A stretch of DNA of 64,000 nucleotides from Myxococcales bacterium. Its GTDB lineage: Bacteria > Myxococcota > Polyangia > Nannocystales > Nannocystaceae. Where the stretch lies: the NCBI GenBank assembly GCA_016793465.1, contig JAEUJW010000055.1, positions 1 to 64,000 of the forward strand. The letters run 5' to 3'. The position numbers were made by a program, and so were the translations under genes. Positions 54,052-61,821 of this stretch are shown one piece after another (within the stretch, counting starts at the first letter, position 1; the number at the start of each line of letters is the position of its first letter). The notes under the pieces were generated by a model. The model did not search any database, was not told where the DNA came from, and worked only from the letters and a program-made list of their open reading frames with translations.

Positions 54052-54550
54052 ACGTTCACGAGGGGAAAGAGCCGAAGCCTGTAGTCTGGCGCCGCCGATA
54101 TGTGCAGAGAACTCGATCGACTCCCCACCCGGATGATGGCGAGCCCGGCCTCATGCACGGCGAACACCGGCATCCCGGGTCACAACCGTTGTCGAGCGCG
54201 GAGCTGGGGTGGAGAGGAGATTGACGCCGAGGACGCGGGGGATCCGACGGTGCCCTCATCCCATCGACCGTCGACCTCACCTCGCGTGCCCCGTCGAGCT
54301 CGCCTTGCGTCGACCCCTCCGTCTCTTGGGCCGATGCGCATGAACGAGATCTCGCCGGCGTCTCGGAAATTCGTACCGATTTTGTAGCGATACTGTCGGT
54401 TTCCGGATGACCTTCCGTAAACGGGCCCGTAGGTGGGTCTAGCCCTTCCTATATACGACATCACCAATATTGGCCGCGTATCGTTTATTATCTGGTGAGA
54501 TGTGTGATTCTCATTTTGATGAGAGCTGTGGTGAATGCGAATGCAGGATG
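54052..54550. other. Gap upstream of the ATPase-TIR operon, no gene
   Basis: About 500 bases of mixed composition. Frames on both strands are open only briefly and look non-coding, except a minus-strand stretch around 54300-54450 (TYGPVYGRSSGNRQYRYKIG) that could be a decayed gene. TCTCAT/ATGAGA at 54509-54524 forms a small hairpin that may terminate the 107-aa gene. The AT-rich part near 54440-54540 probably holds no promoter for the operon, which begins 400 bp away. Confidence 0.35.
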
Positions 54551-54874
54551 TCATGAGCCGTTGATTCGGAATACCTGGCCGTCTTGGCAGACGTAGCGGG
54601 CGCCGTCCTCCTCGAATTTGAGGAGGACCGCGTCCCAGTCGAGGTAGTCGAGGAGCCACGTGCAGGCAGGGCTGATCTCCGGCTCGAGCATGTCGCGGAG
54701 GTATTCCTCCACGCTGGGGTATTCGCCGACCAACTCGGCGTCTTCGAGAGGCGGGACGTCGACGAGGGTGTCGTCTGAGTTGGGGGGGTCGGCGTCGAAC
54801 TGGCCTGCGGGCTCGGGCTCGCAGGAGGGTTTTGGCGTCGTGCAGGGGTGTAGGTCGTCCGGGGGCCGAGTCAT
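54551..54874 (-). CDS. Small hypothetical protein (107 aa)
   Basis: Starts at ATG 54874; the longer ORF to 55033 overlaps the divergent regulator and lacks coding character. The N-terminal half is Pro/Asp/Glu-rich (CEPEPAGQFDADPPNSDDT); the C-terminal half (YLRDMLEPEISPACTWLLDY, LKFEEDGARYVCQDGQVFRI) looks like a small folded domain with two Cys. No family recognised. Divergent from a MerR-like regulator across 55 bp. Confidence 0.55.
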   Translation of the reverse strand: MTRPPDDLHPCTTPKPSCEPEPAGQFDADPPNSDDTLVDVPPLEDAELVGEYPSVEEYLRDMLEPEISPACTWLLDYLDWDAVLLKFEEDGARYVCQDGQVFRINGS

Positions 54875-54929
54875 AAGGGGTAGATAGAGGCAATTAGAGT
54901 CAAAGCGCAAGCCTGTACACTCGGCGCCC

Positions 54930-55184
54930 GTGCCCGACCCTCGAGTCACCGTCCAGGACGTTGCGGACGCGGCCGGAGTGTCGGCGGCCACGGTGCGCAG
55001 ATGGGCCCGGGCGGGGCTTTTACCGGCGCCCACGGTGTACTACGGATTGAAGCCGGGGAAGCACTCGTTCTGGCCCGAGCAGGCGCCGGCGCAGGCGCGG
55101 TGGGTCGCGGCGCAGCTCGGGGCGGGTCGATCGTTCTCGCAGGTCAAGGATGCGCTCGAGGCCGGAGAATTTCCGGGGGCGTAG
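54930..55184 (+). CDS. MerR/HTH_17-like small DNA-binding protein
   Basis: 84 residues from a GTG. Residues 5-32 form a MerR-type helix-turn-helix (VTVQDVADAAGVSAATVRRW, then ARAGLLPAPTVYYG), followed by a wing and a second helix pair (RWVAAQLGAGRSFSQVKDAL). There is no effector-binding domain, as in excisionase-like or phage regulator MerR minis. It is divergent from the 107-aa gene; it may regulate it. Confidence 0.78.
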   Translation: MPDPRVTVQDVADAAGVSAATVRRWARAGLLPAPTVYYGLKPGKHSFWPEQAPAQARWVAAQLGAGRSFSQVKDALEAGEFPGA

Positions 55185-55434
55185 GCGGGTTCGGTCGGAG
55201 GTCACTCGCCAGGACTCGGGAGGGGTTCGGGAGCGGGGCGACGACGATTGACGGGAGTAAGCGGTATTTGCCAGAGGGTGGGTAGCAGTGCGGAGTGCTC
55301 TCGTGTCACGCCCTGGCGACGGACCGGTTCGGGCAGCGGGTGATATCTTTTAATAATGATATCGGGTGTATTTGCTCGGTTCGCTGCGCTCGAGACCATC
55401 TGTGGAGCCGCGCTCGGGAGCGGGGCGGTCGGGG

Positions 55435-55926
55435 TCAGCGGGGGGCGGGGCAGGGCGGCGTCGAGGCCGGGGTGCGGCGCTCGCCGAGGCCGTCGAGGTG
55501 GAGGCTCACGAGCAATTGTTCGATGTCGCGGGCGACGGTGATCCATCGGTCGCCGCCGGAGTGGAGGTAGACGACGCGGGGCTCGCCCGACGTGACGCGG
55601 TAGTCGAGCGCGAACGGCAGGTCGGGGCCGAGCACGCCGAGGAGCAGCGAGCGCGTGGGGTCGATGTCGCCGGGCGGGGCCTTGGCGTCGGGGTGGCCGA
55701 CGAACGCGGGGTCGCGCTCGACGTGCCAGCGGCGGTTGGCGTGGCGCAGGGCGGGCAGATCGTAGAACTCGGCGCGGATCGGGCGCTCGCGGAAGACGCG
55801 GCGCAGGTGCGACTCGAGCGGGCGGCGCCAGCGGCGTTCCACCAGGGCTCGCGCCAGCGCGGGCGGGAGCTGCAGGCCGCAGATGAGCTCGTCGGCGGTG
55901 AGGGTGTCCATGGGCGCGGCGCTCAT
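55435..55926 (-). CDS. SUKH/SMI1-KNR4-like small protein
   Basis: 163 residues. The sequence SLLLGVLGPDLPFALDYRVT, then VVYLHSGGDRWITVARDIEQ followed by LLVSLHLDGL, resembles the C-terminal part of SMI1/KNR4 (SUKH) proteins, which often act as immunity or protein-interaction modules; the match is by eye and moderate. The gene is the last of a three-gene minus-strand operon, 52 bp after the ATPase gene. Confidence 0.6.
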   Translation of the reverse strand: MSAAPMDTLTADELICGLQLPPALARALVERRWRRPLESHLRRVFRERPIRAEFYDLPALRHANRRWHVERDPAFVGHPDAKAPPGDIDPTRSLLLGVLGPDLPFALDYRVTSGEPRVVYLHSGGDRWITVARDIEQLLVSLHLDGLGERRTPASTPPCPAPR

Positions 55927-55978
55927 CGGTGCGGGGGGCCGCAGGGGCAGGGGCTCATGCGCGCGGGTCTCGAGCGTG

Positions 55979-57298
55979 TCATCGCGCTTCGTCCATGTGC
56001 GGTGTGGGGTCGGTCGAGGGGCTGGCGGTCAGGTGCGCGGTGGCCTCGCGTGCGTGGCGTCGGAACACGGCGTCGGCGGCGGCGGCGTCGATGTTGCGCC
56101 AGCGGAACCGGCCGTGCTCGGCCTCGCAGACGATCGATCGCTGCGCCACGCGGTCCTTCGAGTCGAAGCCGAGGTAGGCCCGCGCGCGCGGGTCGTGGGC
56201 GGTCAGGAAGCACTGGCGACGGCCGATCGCCTGCATGCACGCGGGGATCCAGGCCGGGTCGAGGCCGTGGAACGGGTCGTCGGCGAACATGAAGTGCTCG
56301 CTCGCCGCCAGGTAGTAGAACAGCGCGAGCAGCCGCTTCTGCCCGTAGCTGAGCCGGTCGTGGTGGATGCTGGCCTCGTCGTCGCGGGTGAAGCGGAACG
56401 TGAAACCGTGCACGGCGTAGTGGCGGGTGCCGGTCGCGCGCTTGTGGCGATACGAGGTGACGTCGGGGTGGAACGAGGCGCCGCGGAACCCGAGCAGGCG
56501 GGCGACGCGGCCGAGGAAGACGAGGCTGTCCTGGGCCGCGCCGGGTTCGTCGTCGGCGGCGGCGACGTGGGTCTCGCCGGCGGGGCTGCGGTGGGCGTCG
56601 AAGATGGCGCGGCCGATCGCGCCGCCGGGCAGGTAGTGGTCGACCGTGTACAGCGAGCCGCCGCGCAGGCTGGCCCTGGGGTCGAACGAGAACACGGCCT
56701 CGGCGGGCCGCGGCAGGGCGACGCCGGCGAGGGCGGGGCGGCGGCCGGTCATGGCCAGGAAGCAGTCGAGCGACTCGTCGAAGCGGGCGGCGGTGCCGTG
56801 CCAGTTGAACAGGTGCCAGGCGCCGAAGAACAGGGCCGCGGCGGGCGGCTCGCGCAGGGCCCGGGTCAGGAAGCCGCGGCGAAACGGCGCGCTCGGCGGG
56901 AGTCGGCGCGGCTCGCCGCCGGAGACTCGCACGGTCATGGCCTCGGGGTCGCCGAAGATCTCGCAGACGGCGCCGCCGTCCACGCGGTGGAGGCCGATCT
57001 TGTAGGTGTAGCCGGTCGGCTCGGGCAGCCCGTCGATCGGCGAGCGCTGCGGGTGTCCCTCGCTGGCGATGGCGACGATCGCCGTGAACACGCCGTCGCC
57101 GATCTCGTAGACCAGGTCGAACGCCTCGCCCTCGAGGCGCGAGAAGTCGGTGCCGGCGATCGCGGCGAGCAGGCCTAGCAGCGCGGTCTTGCCGGTGCCG
57201 CTCTCGCCGTGCAGCAGGTTGACGTGGGCGTCGAGCCGGAGCTCGGTGCCGGGCACCACCGATTCGTGGCGGTTGATCTTGAGCGTATGGATCTTCAT
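55979..57298 (-). CDS. ABC/SMC-like ATPase (AAA_13/OLD type)
   Basis: 439 residues. It begins like ATPases of the RecF/SMC type, KIHTLKINRHESVVPGTEL, with Walker A GESGTGKTALL at 31-41. There is no long coiled coil. The C-terminal half has an ABC-signature-like LSYGQKRLLALFYYLA and Walker B MFADDPFHGLDP, then a His-containing switch (FLTAHDPRARAYLG). This composition is that of standalone AAA ATPases in defence operons such as OLD, Septu or Gabija relatives, though no nuclease partner is obvious. It is the middle gene of an operon with the 199-aa and SUKH-like genes. Confidence 0.82.
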   Translation of the reverse strand: MKIHTLKINRHESVVPGTELRLDAHVNLLHGESGTGKTALLGLLAAIAGTDFSRLEGEAFDLVYEIGDGVFTAIVAIASEGHPQRSPIDGLPEPTGYTYKIGLHRVDGGAVCEIFGDPEAMTVRVSGGEPRRLPPSAPFRRGFLTRALREPPAAALFFGAWHLFNWHGTAARFDESLDCFLAMTGRRPALAGVALPRPAEAVFSFDPRASLRGGSLYTVDHYLPGGAIGRAIFDAHRSPAGETHVAAADDEPGAAQDSLVFLGRVARLLGFRGASFHPDVTSYRHKRATGTRHYAVHGFTFRFTRDDEASIHHDRLSYGQKRLLALFYYLAASEHFMFADDPFHGLDPAWIPACMQAIGRRQCFLTAHDPRARAYLGFDSKDRVAQRSIVCEAEHGRFRWRNIDAAAADAVFRRHAREATAHLTASPSTDPTPHMDEAR

Positions 57299-57322
57299 AC
57301 CCGTCCCGCCACCGACGTACGC

Positions 57323-57904
57323 TCACGGGGTGGCATAAAAATCGTCGAGGATCGGCTCGCCGGCGACGTCGTGGAGGTCGCCGTCCTCGGGGCGCCAGCG
57401 CAGGCCGCCGGTCAGGATCAGCATGTTCCAGCGCGCCCGGGTCTTGACCGGCTCGGCCAGGACCGCGGCGATCAGCGGGGTGTAGCCGTCCGCGCCCCAG
57501 CCGCAGCCGTCCGCGAGCTCGAGCGACCAGCGGTTGCGATAGAACAGCCACATCAGCTTGCACAGCAGCTCGGCGTCCGCCGCCTCCACGCCGGCCAGCC
57601 GCGCCATCCGCCGCGCGGCCGCCCACGGCCCGTGGTCGTACGACCAGTCGCGGTTGCCGCGTCCGAGGTGGTACTCGAACTGCGCCCGCGTCCGGCCGTG
57701 CATGCTGTGACCGACGATCCGCCCGCGCAGATCTCCGAGCGGCTCGGGCAGCGGCTCCCAGGTGCCGCCGCTGACGCGGACCGATGCATCGGTGCCGGAC
57801 TGCCAGGCGACCCGGATGGCGCGCGTCGCCAGGTCGAGCTCGAGCACAAATCCATCGACCTGCGACCGACGAACGCCGGCCGACTCCACAGTTTGAGACA
57901 TCAT
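57323..57904 (-). CDS. Unknown protein, first gene of the ATPase operon
   Basis: 193 residues from ATG 57904 (ATGs 57904 and 57901 are adjacent). A beta-rich start (VDGFVLELDLATRAIRVAWQ) leads to a helical region (AAARRMARLAGVEAADAELL) and a Trp/Tyr-rich end (MWLFYRNRWSLELADGCGWG). No family recognised. Only 24 bp separate its stop from the ATPase ATG, implying a common transcript. It may be a specificity or effector subunit of the ATPase. Confidence 0.68.
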   Translation of the reverse strand: MMSQTVESAGVRRSQVDGFVLELDLATRAIRVAWQSGTDASVRVSGGTWEPLPEPLGDLRGRIVGHSMHGRTRAQFEYHLGRGNRDWSYDHGPWAAARRMARLAGVEAADAELLCKLMWLFYRNRWSLELADGCGWGADGYTPLIAAVLAEPVKTRARWNMLILTGGLRWRPEDGDLHDVAGEPILDDFYATP

Positions 57905-58094
57905 CGGCCGCCACCTTAGCACGCGCGCGGCGAGCCCGGCGTCGTACTGCGACGAAATATGCGAAATAATCGAGGTTTCGGCCGCACAGTCGGCGTCGTC
58001 GACGATTTCGCGTCACGACGTCGCAGGCCTCGAATCCAGGAGCGAGCGCTCGACGTCGCGGACAGTCGCAAGTTCGCGGTGACGATAAAGACGA

Positions 58095-58120
58095 AGGTCC
58101 GGGCTGGACGGCCCGGACCT
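58095..58120 (-). terminator. Hairpin terminator of the RRM gene
   Basis: AGGTCCGGGC and GCCCGGACCT form a perfect 10-bp stem around TGGACG. It lies 36 bases downstream of the RRM gene stop on the minus strand and is followed there by TCGTCTTTATCG, a modest pyrimidine-rich run. Confidence 0.65.
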
Positions 58121-58155
58121 CTCGAGCGGAGACGGTTCGCGTCGCCGCGAAGCGC

Positions 58156-58542
58156 TCAGTAACGGCTGCGGTTGCGACCGCCGCCGCCGTCGCGACCGCC
58201 ACCACCGTAGCCGCCGCCGTCGCGACCGCCACCGCCGTAGCCGCCGCCACCGCCGCCGTAGCCGCCGCCGCTGCCGCCGCGCGAGCCGCCGCCGGGCTTG
58301 TCATCGGCGGGGTTGACGCGGAGCGTGCGGCCGTCGAGCGACACGCCGTCCATCGCCTGCTGGGCCGCTGCGCCCTCGGCCGCGTCCGTGTAGCCCACGA
58401 ACCCGAACCCGCGCGAGCGACCGGTCTCCCGATCCGTCACGACCTTGGCCTCGATCACCGAACCGAACGGGCTGAACGCCTGGCGCAGGCCCTCGTCGGT
58501 CGTATCCCAGCTCAGGCCACCCACAAAAAGCTTCTTTGACAT
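58156..58542 (-). CDS. RRM-family glycine-rich RNA-binding protein
   Basis: 128 residues from ATG 58542; the ORF opens earlier but that part is the leader. Residues 3-80 are one RNA-recognition motif with RNP2 LFVGGLSW and RNP1 RGFGFVGY. The remainder is a Gly/Arg/Tyr-rich tail with 24-bp repeats (GGGGRDGGGYGGGGRDG). Such proteins are the cyanobacterial and myxobacterial counterparts of cold-induced Rbp proteins and act as RNA chaperones in the cytoplasm. A structured leader (58571-58620) suggests post-transcriptional or cold control. Confidence 0.92.
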   Translation of the reverse strand: MSKKLFVGGLSWDTTDEGLRQAFSPFGSVIEAKVVTDRETGRSRGFGFVGYTDAAEGAAAQQAMDGVSLDGRTLRVNPADDKPGGGSRGGSGGGYGGGGGGYGGGGRDGGGYGGGGRDGGGGRNRSRY

Positions 58543-58570
58543 CGTATCTCTTCTCATGAACATCCGCCTC

Positions 58571-58620
58571 GCAACGCGCGGGGCGGTCGACGCATCCCTC
58601 GGATGCGTTCCGCGCGTTGC
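58571..58620 (-). promoter_or_regulatory. Stem-loop in the RRM gene leader
   Basis: GCAACGCGCGG (58571-58581) pairs with CCGCGCGTTGC (58610-58620), an 11-bp perfect stem; inside it CGCATCC/GGATGCG (58591-58607) forms a second 7-bp hairpin. The structure ends 29 bases ahead of the ATG on the minus strand, so it would lie in the 5' untranslated leader, a usual place for autoregulation by an RNA-binding protein or for a thermosensor. Confidence 0.6.
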
Positions 58621-58641
58621 AATGGCACCCTTATCAATTCC

Positions 58642-58647
58642 TGTCAA
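58642..58647 (-). promoter_or_regulatory. TTGACA -35-like box upstream of the RRM gene
   Basis: On the minus strand TTGACA occurs about 95 bases ahead of the RRM start codon, in a short AT-richer stretch that also contains TGATAAGGG. No matching -10 at the usual spacing is clear, so the assignment is tentative. Confidence 0.35.
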
Positions 58648-58828
58648 ATACGCCCGCGTGCGTTGAGGCGGTGTGGGGCCCGCGGCGAAAGTTCACGCTC
58701 GCGGGCTCGCTTGACTCCTCCGCGATCGTGTCGGCGTGATTCGAACTCGCCGGCGATCGAAATCCAGGCCGATCGGAGCTGAAGCCGCGCCCTGTCGTTC
58801 GCGGGCGCCGCGGCTCATGCTCGGGGTC

Positions 58829-59557
58829 ATGAGCCACGAACACTCGGAGCACGCTGCGCACGCGAACATGACCGGCTTCGGCGCCGATCGAGCCGCACAC
58901 TACGACGCGCAGGCCGGGGTCGCGCTCGCGGGGGTGCAGGCGATGTACGAGCTCGGCGTCAGCGCGCTCGCCAGTCGGCTCGACGGGCAGGACGCGGCGT
59001 CGGTGCTGTTCGTGGGGCTGGGCACCGCGGCGGAGCTGGTGCCGTATGGGCGGTACGACGTGCCGGGGTGGCGCTTCACCGGGGTCGACCCGTCGGAGGC
59101 GATGCTGGCGGTCGCGCGGGAGCGGCTGGCCGCCGAGGGGCTGCTCGCGCGCACGCACCTGCACGTCGGCGAGCTGCGCAGCTTGCCGCCGGGGCCGGCG
59201 TTCGACGGGGGGCAGATGCTGGGGGTGCTGCACCACGTGGCGCCGGCGGAGCGGCTGGCGCTGCTGCGCGAGGTGACGCGGCGGCTGCGGCCGGGGGCGC
59301 CGCTGGTGGTCGGCTGCCGCGTCGGCATGGACGCGGCGCTGTGGGAGGTCGAGCTGCGGCGGTGGCGGGCCCACGGCGTCGCGCGCGAGGACCTCGAGCG
59401 TCGGCGTCAGGCCATGGCGACCGTGCACTTCGTCGAGTCCGACGCGGCGCTGCTCGACCTGTTCGCGCAGGCGGGGCTGGTCGAGCCGCGGCCGATCTTC
59501 GTGTCGCTGCAGTTCAAGGTGTTCCTCGTGCGCTGCCCGCCGGGCGCCGCGGGCTGA
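58829..59557 (+). CDS. Class I SAM-dependent methyltransferase
   Basis: 242 residues; ATG 58829 (another in-frame ATG is four codons earlier). The Rossmann-type core has motif I in a variant form (VLFVGLGTAAELVPYG), motif II FTGVDPSEAMLAVARE, and GQMLGVLHHVAPAERLALLR with the region near motif III/IV. A His-rich start (HEHSEHAAHANMTG) precedes it. Resembles Methyltransf_25/11 family enzymes; the substrate is unknown. The last part (IFVSLQFKVFLVRC) is beta-rich. Divergent from the RRM gene. Confidence 0.82.
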   Translation: MSHEHSEHAAHANMTGFGADRAAHYDAQAGVALAGVQAMYELGVSALASRLDGQDAASVLFVGLGTAAELVPYGRYDVPGWRFTGVDPSEAMLAVARERLAAEGLLARTHLHVGELRSLPPGPAFDGGQMLGVLHHVAPAERLALLREVTRRLRPGAPLVVGCRVGMDAALWEVELRRWRAHGVAREDLERRRQAMATVHFVESDAALLDLFAQAGLVEPRPIFVSLQFKVFLVRCPPGAAG

Positions 59558-59651
59558 GGCGGGTCCACCTGGCGCGTCGCCTGCGTGACGGCGGCGAGGG
59601 CAGGCGAGACGTGCTACAGGGCGGCTTCGAGGGCGGTGACGCGTCGGCCGG

Positions 59652-61214
59652 TCACTTCGTCGGGGGCGCGGCGGGGCGGGTGCGGGCGAGGATCCAGCTC
59701 GAGACCTCGCTCAGCACCTCGGGGGCGATGGTCTCCTCGATGTCGCTGTACTCCTCGATGCCGCCGGTCTTCGCGTGCTGGAACAGGTGGTTCAAGCCGG
59801 GCAGCGTCTTCAGGGTGACGTCCTTGTTGCCGGCGGCTTTGAGGGCCTGCTCGATGCGGCCGAGGTTCTCGGCGGGGGGGACCTGCAGGTCGAGGCCGCC
59901 GTTGAGGGCCAGCACCGGCGGCTTCTTGAGCTTCTTCAGCGGGGCGCGCGGGTCGTGGCGCAGGAGGTCGTGCATGGCCACGGTGTCGAAGGCGTCGAGC
60001 GTCTGTTTAATTATTTGGGCGAGCAGCTCGGGGCTCGGCGGCGGCGAGTCCCTGGTCGCGGCGATCTGCTGGCTGGCGAGCTCGCTCGTCAATTTCTCGA
60101 GCTCGGCGCGCGCGGGCTTCTTCCTGGCCATGAGCGCGTCGAGCAGCTTGTCCTCGGCGGCGACCATGGCGGTGAGCTTGTCCTCGGAGGCGCCCTGGGC
60201 GCGGAACAGGGCGGCCATCTGCATCGGCAAGATCTCGCGGCCGGTCACGCCCATGCCGGCGAGCAGGACCACGAACGCGACCCGCCTGTCGGCGGCCGCG
60301 GCCAGCATGGCGATGTTGGCGCCCTCGCTGTGGCCGAGCAGGCCGGCGTGGGCCGCGTCGACCTCGGGCTGCGCGGTCAACAACGTGAGCGCGCCGCGGG
60401 CGTCCTGGGCCTGGGTCTTGTGGGGGGTGCTGGCCAGCTTGCCGCCGGTGCCGCCGACGCCGCGGTCGTCGCAGCGCAGGGTCGCCACGCCGGCGCGCGT
60501 GAGGTGGTCGGCGAGCACGGCGAACGGCTTGTGGCCCATGATCGCCTCGTCGCGGTCCTGGGCGCCGGAGCCGGTCAGCAGGACCACGCCGGGGAACTTG
60601 GGCGGCGGCTCGCTGGTCGCGGCGGGGGCGGTGAAGGTGCAGGCGACGGTGACCTTGTCGGCCTCGCTGGTGTACGTCAGCTCGCGGGTGAGGTAGGGGA
60701 ACGGCGGCTTCGGCTCCTGCGGGCGCCTGGGCGTGAACTGCGGCGATTCGCCGGGCGGCAGGCGGCGCAGGGTGAGCTTGTAGGTCTGGCCGTTCTGCGT
60801 GAGCAGGCCGGCGGCCTCGGGCGCGGAGGCGGTGCGCTCGGCGATGAAGATGGCGTGCTGGGCCTCGGGCGCGCCGGGCGGGGCGAGCGTGAACTCGACG
60901 GCGTCGGGGGCGAGGCGGATGTCGCTGAGCGGGAAGTCCTTCACGCCCTGGGCGGGGATGTCCATGCGGCCGCGCCAGGCCCCGGGCTTGTGCGGGTCGG
61001 CCTCGAGGCGGGCGGCGAAGTCGAGGCGCCCGCCGAGCAGCTCGACCCGGCCGACCCACACCTCGGGCGCGGGGATCGGCGCGGGCGTGCTGTCGACGAC
61101 CGGCGGCGGCGGCTCGGGGGCGACCGTCGCCGGCGGCGTGTCCTGCGGCGGGAGGCTGGTCTTGCAGGCAGGTGCGAAGAGACAGGTGACGAGCACCAGG
61201 TGCTGCGGGCGCAT
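59652..61214 (-). CDS. Alpha/beta hydrolase lipoprotein
   Basis: 520 residues. The signal peptide ends CLFAPAC and a Pro-rich linker follows. Residues 55-160 resemble the N-terminal beta domain seen in some YdeN/DUF3887-like hydrolases. The hydrolase core has FPGVVLLTGSGAQDRDE, the nucleophile S296 in LGHSEGANIA, NGGLDLQVPP (Asp) and GLNHLFQHAK (His). It is probably a periplasmic acylhydrolase or peptidase. The gene contains an AT-rich patch encoding AQIIKQ (about 60005). Convergent with the methyltransferase gene. Confidence 0.85.
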   Translation of the reverse strand: MRPQHLVLVTCLFAPACKTSLPPQDTPPATVAPEPPPPVVDSTPAPIPAPEVWVGRVELLGGRLDFAARLEADPHKPGAWRGRMDIPAQGVKDFPLSDIRLAPDAVEFTLAPPGAPEAQHAIFIAERTASAPEAAGLLTQNGQTYKLTLRRLPPGESPQFTPRRPQEPKPPFPYLTRELTYTSEADKVTVACTFTAPAATSEPPPKFPGVVLLTGSGAQDRDEAIMGHKPFAVLADHLTRAGVATLRCDDRGVGGTGGKLASTPHKTQAQDARGALTLLTAQPEVDAAHAGLLGHSEGANIAMLAAAADRRVAFVVLLAGMGVTGREILPMQMAALFRAQGASEDKLTAMVAAEDKLLDALMARKKPARAELEKLTSELASQQIAATRDSPPPSPELLAQIIKQTLDAFDTVAMHDLLRHDPRAPLKKLKKPPVLALNGGLDLQVPPAENLGRIEQALKAAGNKDVTLKTLPGLNHLFQHAKTGGIEEYSDIEETIAPEVLSEVSSWILARTRPAAPPTK

Positions 61215-61232
61215 GCCCGGAGGATACCGCGG

Positions 61233-61772
61233 TCAGGGGAAGAGCGGGCACTCCCCCGTCATGAGGTCGGGCTTGATGCACGTGTTCATGCAATCCGGGA
61301 TGCCGCAGGGGTAGCAGCACTTCAGGCCCTCGGCGCAGGCGTCGGGCATGTCCTGGCAGATCTCGCCCTCGCCGAGGCCGCCGCCCTTGGTGGTCGTGCC
61401 GTCGGTGGCGTCGCCGGTGGTCGCCTCGGTGGTTTCGCCGGTGGTGGTGTCGGGCGCGCCGGTGGTCGTGGTGCCCGGGTCGCCGCTCGTCGTGGTGCCC
61501 GGGTCGCCGCTCGTCGTGGTGTCCGGACCTCCGCTGCTGGGGTCCGTCGTGGTCGTGGTCGTGGTGTCGGGCGCGCCGGTGGTCGTCACCGTCGTGCCGC
61601 TGGTCTGCGCGACCGTCGGGTCGCTGCCGGTGTCGCCGGTGGTCTCGGGGGCGCCGGTGGTCGCGGGGCTGGTGACGCCGGTGGTGTCGTCGCCCTTGTC
61701 GTCGCCGCAGGCGAGCAGGAGGGTGACGGCGAGGGGCAGGTGATGAAGGCTGAAGCTGCAAGTCAAGCGCAT
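61233..61772 (-). CDS. Lipoprotein with Thr-repeat linker
   Basis: 179 residues from ATG 61772; an upstream in-frame start is less likely. The signal peptide ends TLLLAC. Residues 18-130 are almost only Thr, Gly, Asp, Pro and Ser, with short tandem units of GTTTSGDP type (24-bp repeats near 61480-61520). The mature end is a small Cys-rich domain (AEGLKCCYPCGIPDCMNTC). Surface display is likely; function unknown. It is upstream of the hydrolase on the same strand with an 18-bp gap, so possibly an operon. Confidence 0.76.
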   Translation of the reverse strand: MRLTCSFSLHHLPLAVTLLLACGDDKGDDTTGVTSPATTGAPETTGDTGSDPTVAQTSGTTVTTTGAPDTTTTTTTDPSSGGPDTTTSGDPGTTTSGDPGTTTTGAPDTTTGETTEATTGDATDGTTTKGGGLGEGEICQDMPDACAEGLKCCYPCGIPDCMNTCIKPDLMTGECPLFP

Positions 61773-61821
61773 GCCCTGTGGTACCACGCGGGCGCTGGAG
61801 TCGTGGTAGGGTGGCGCGGCG

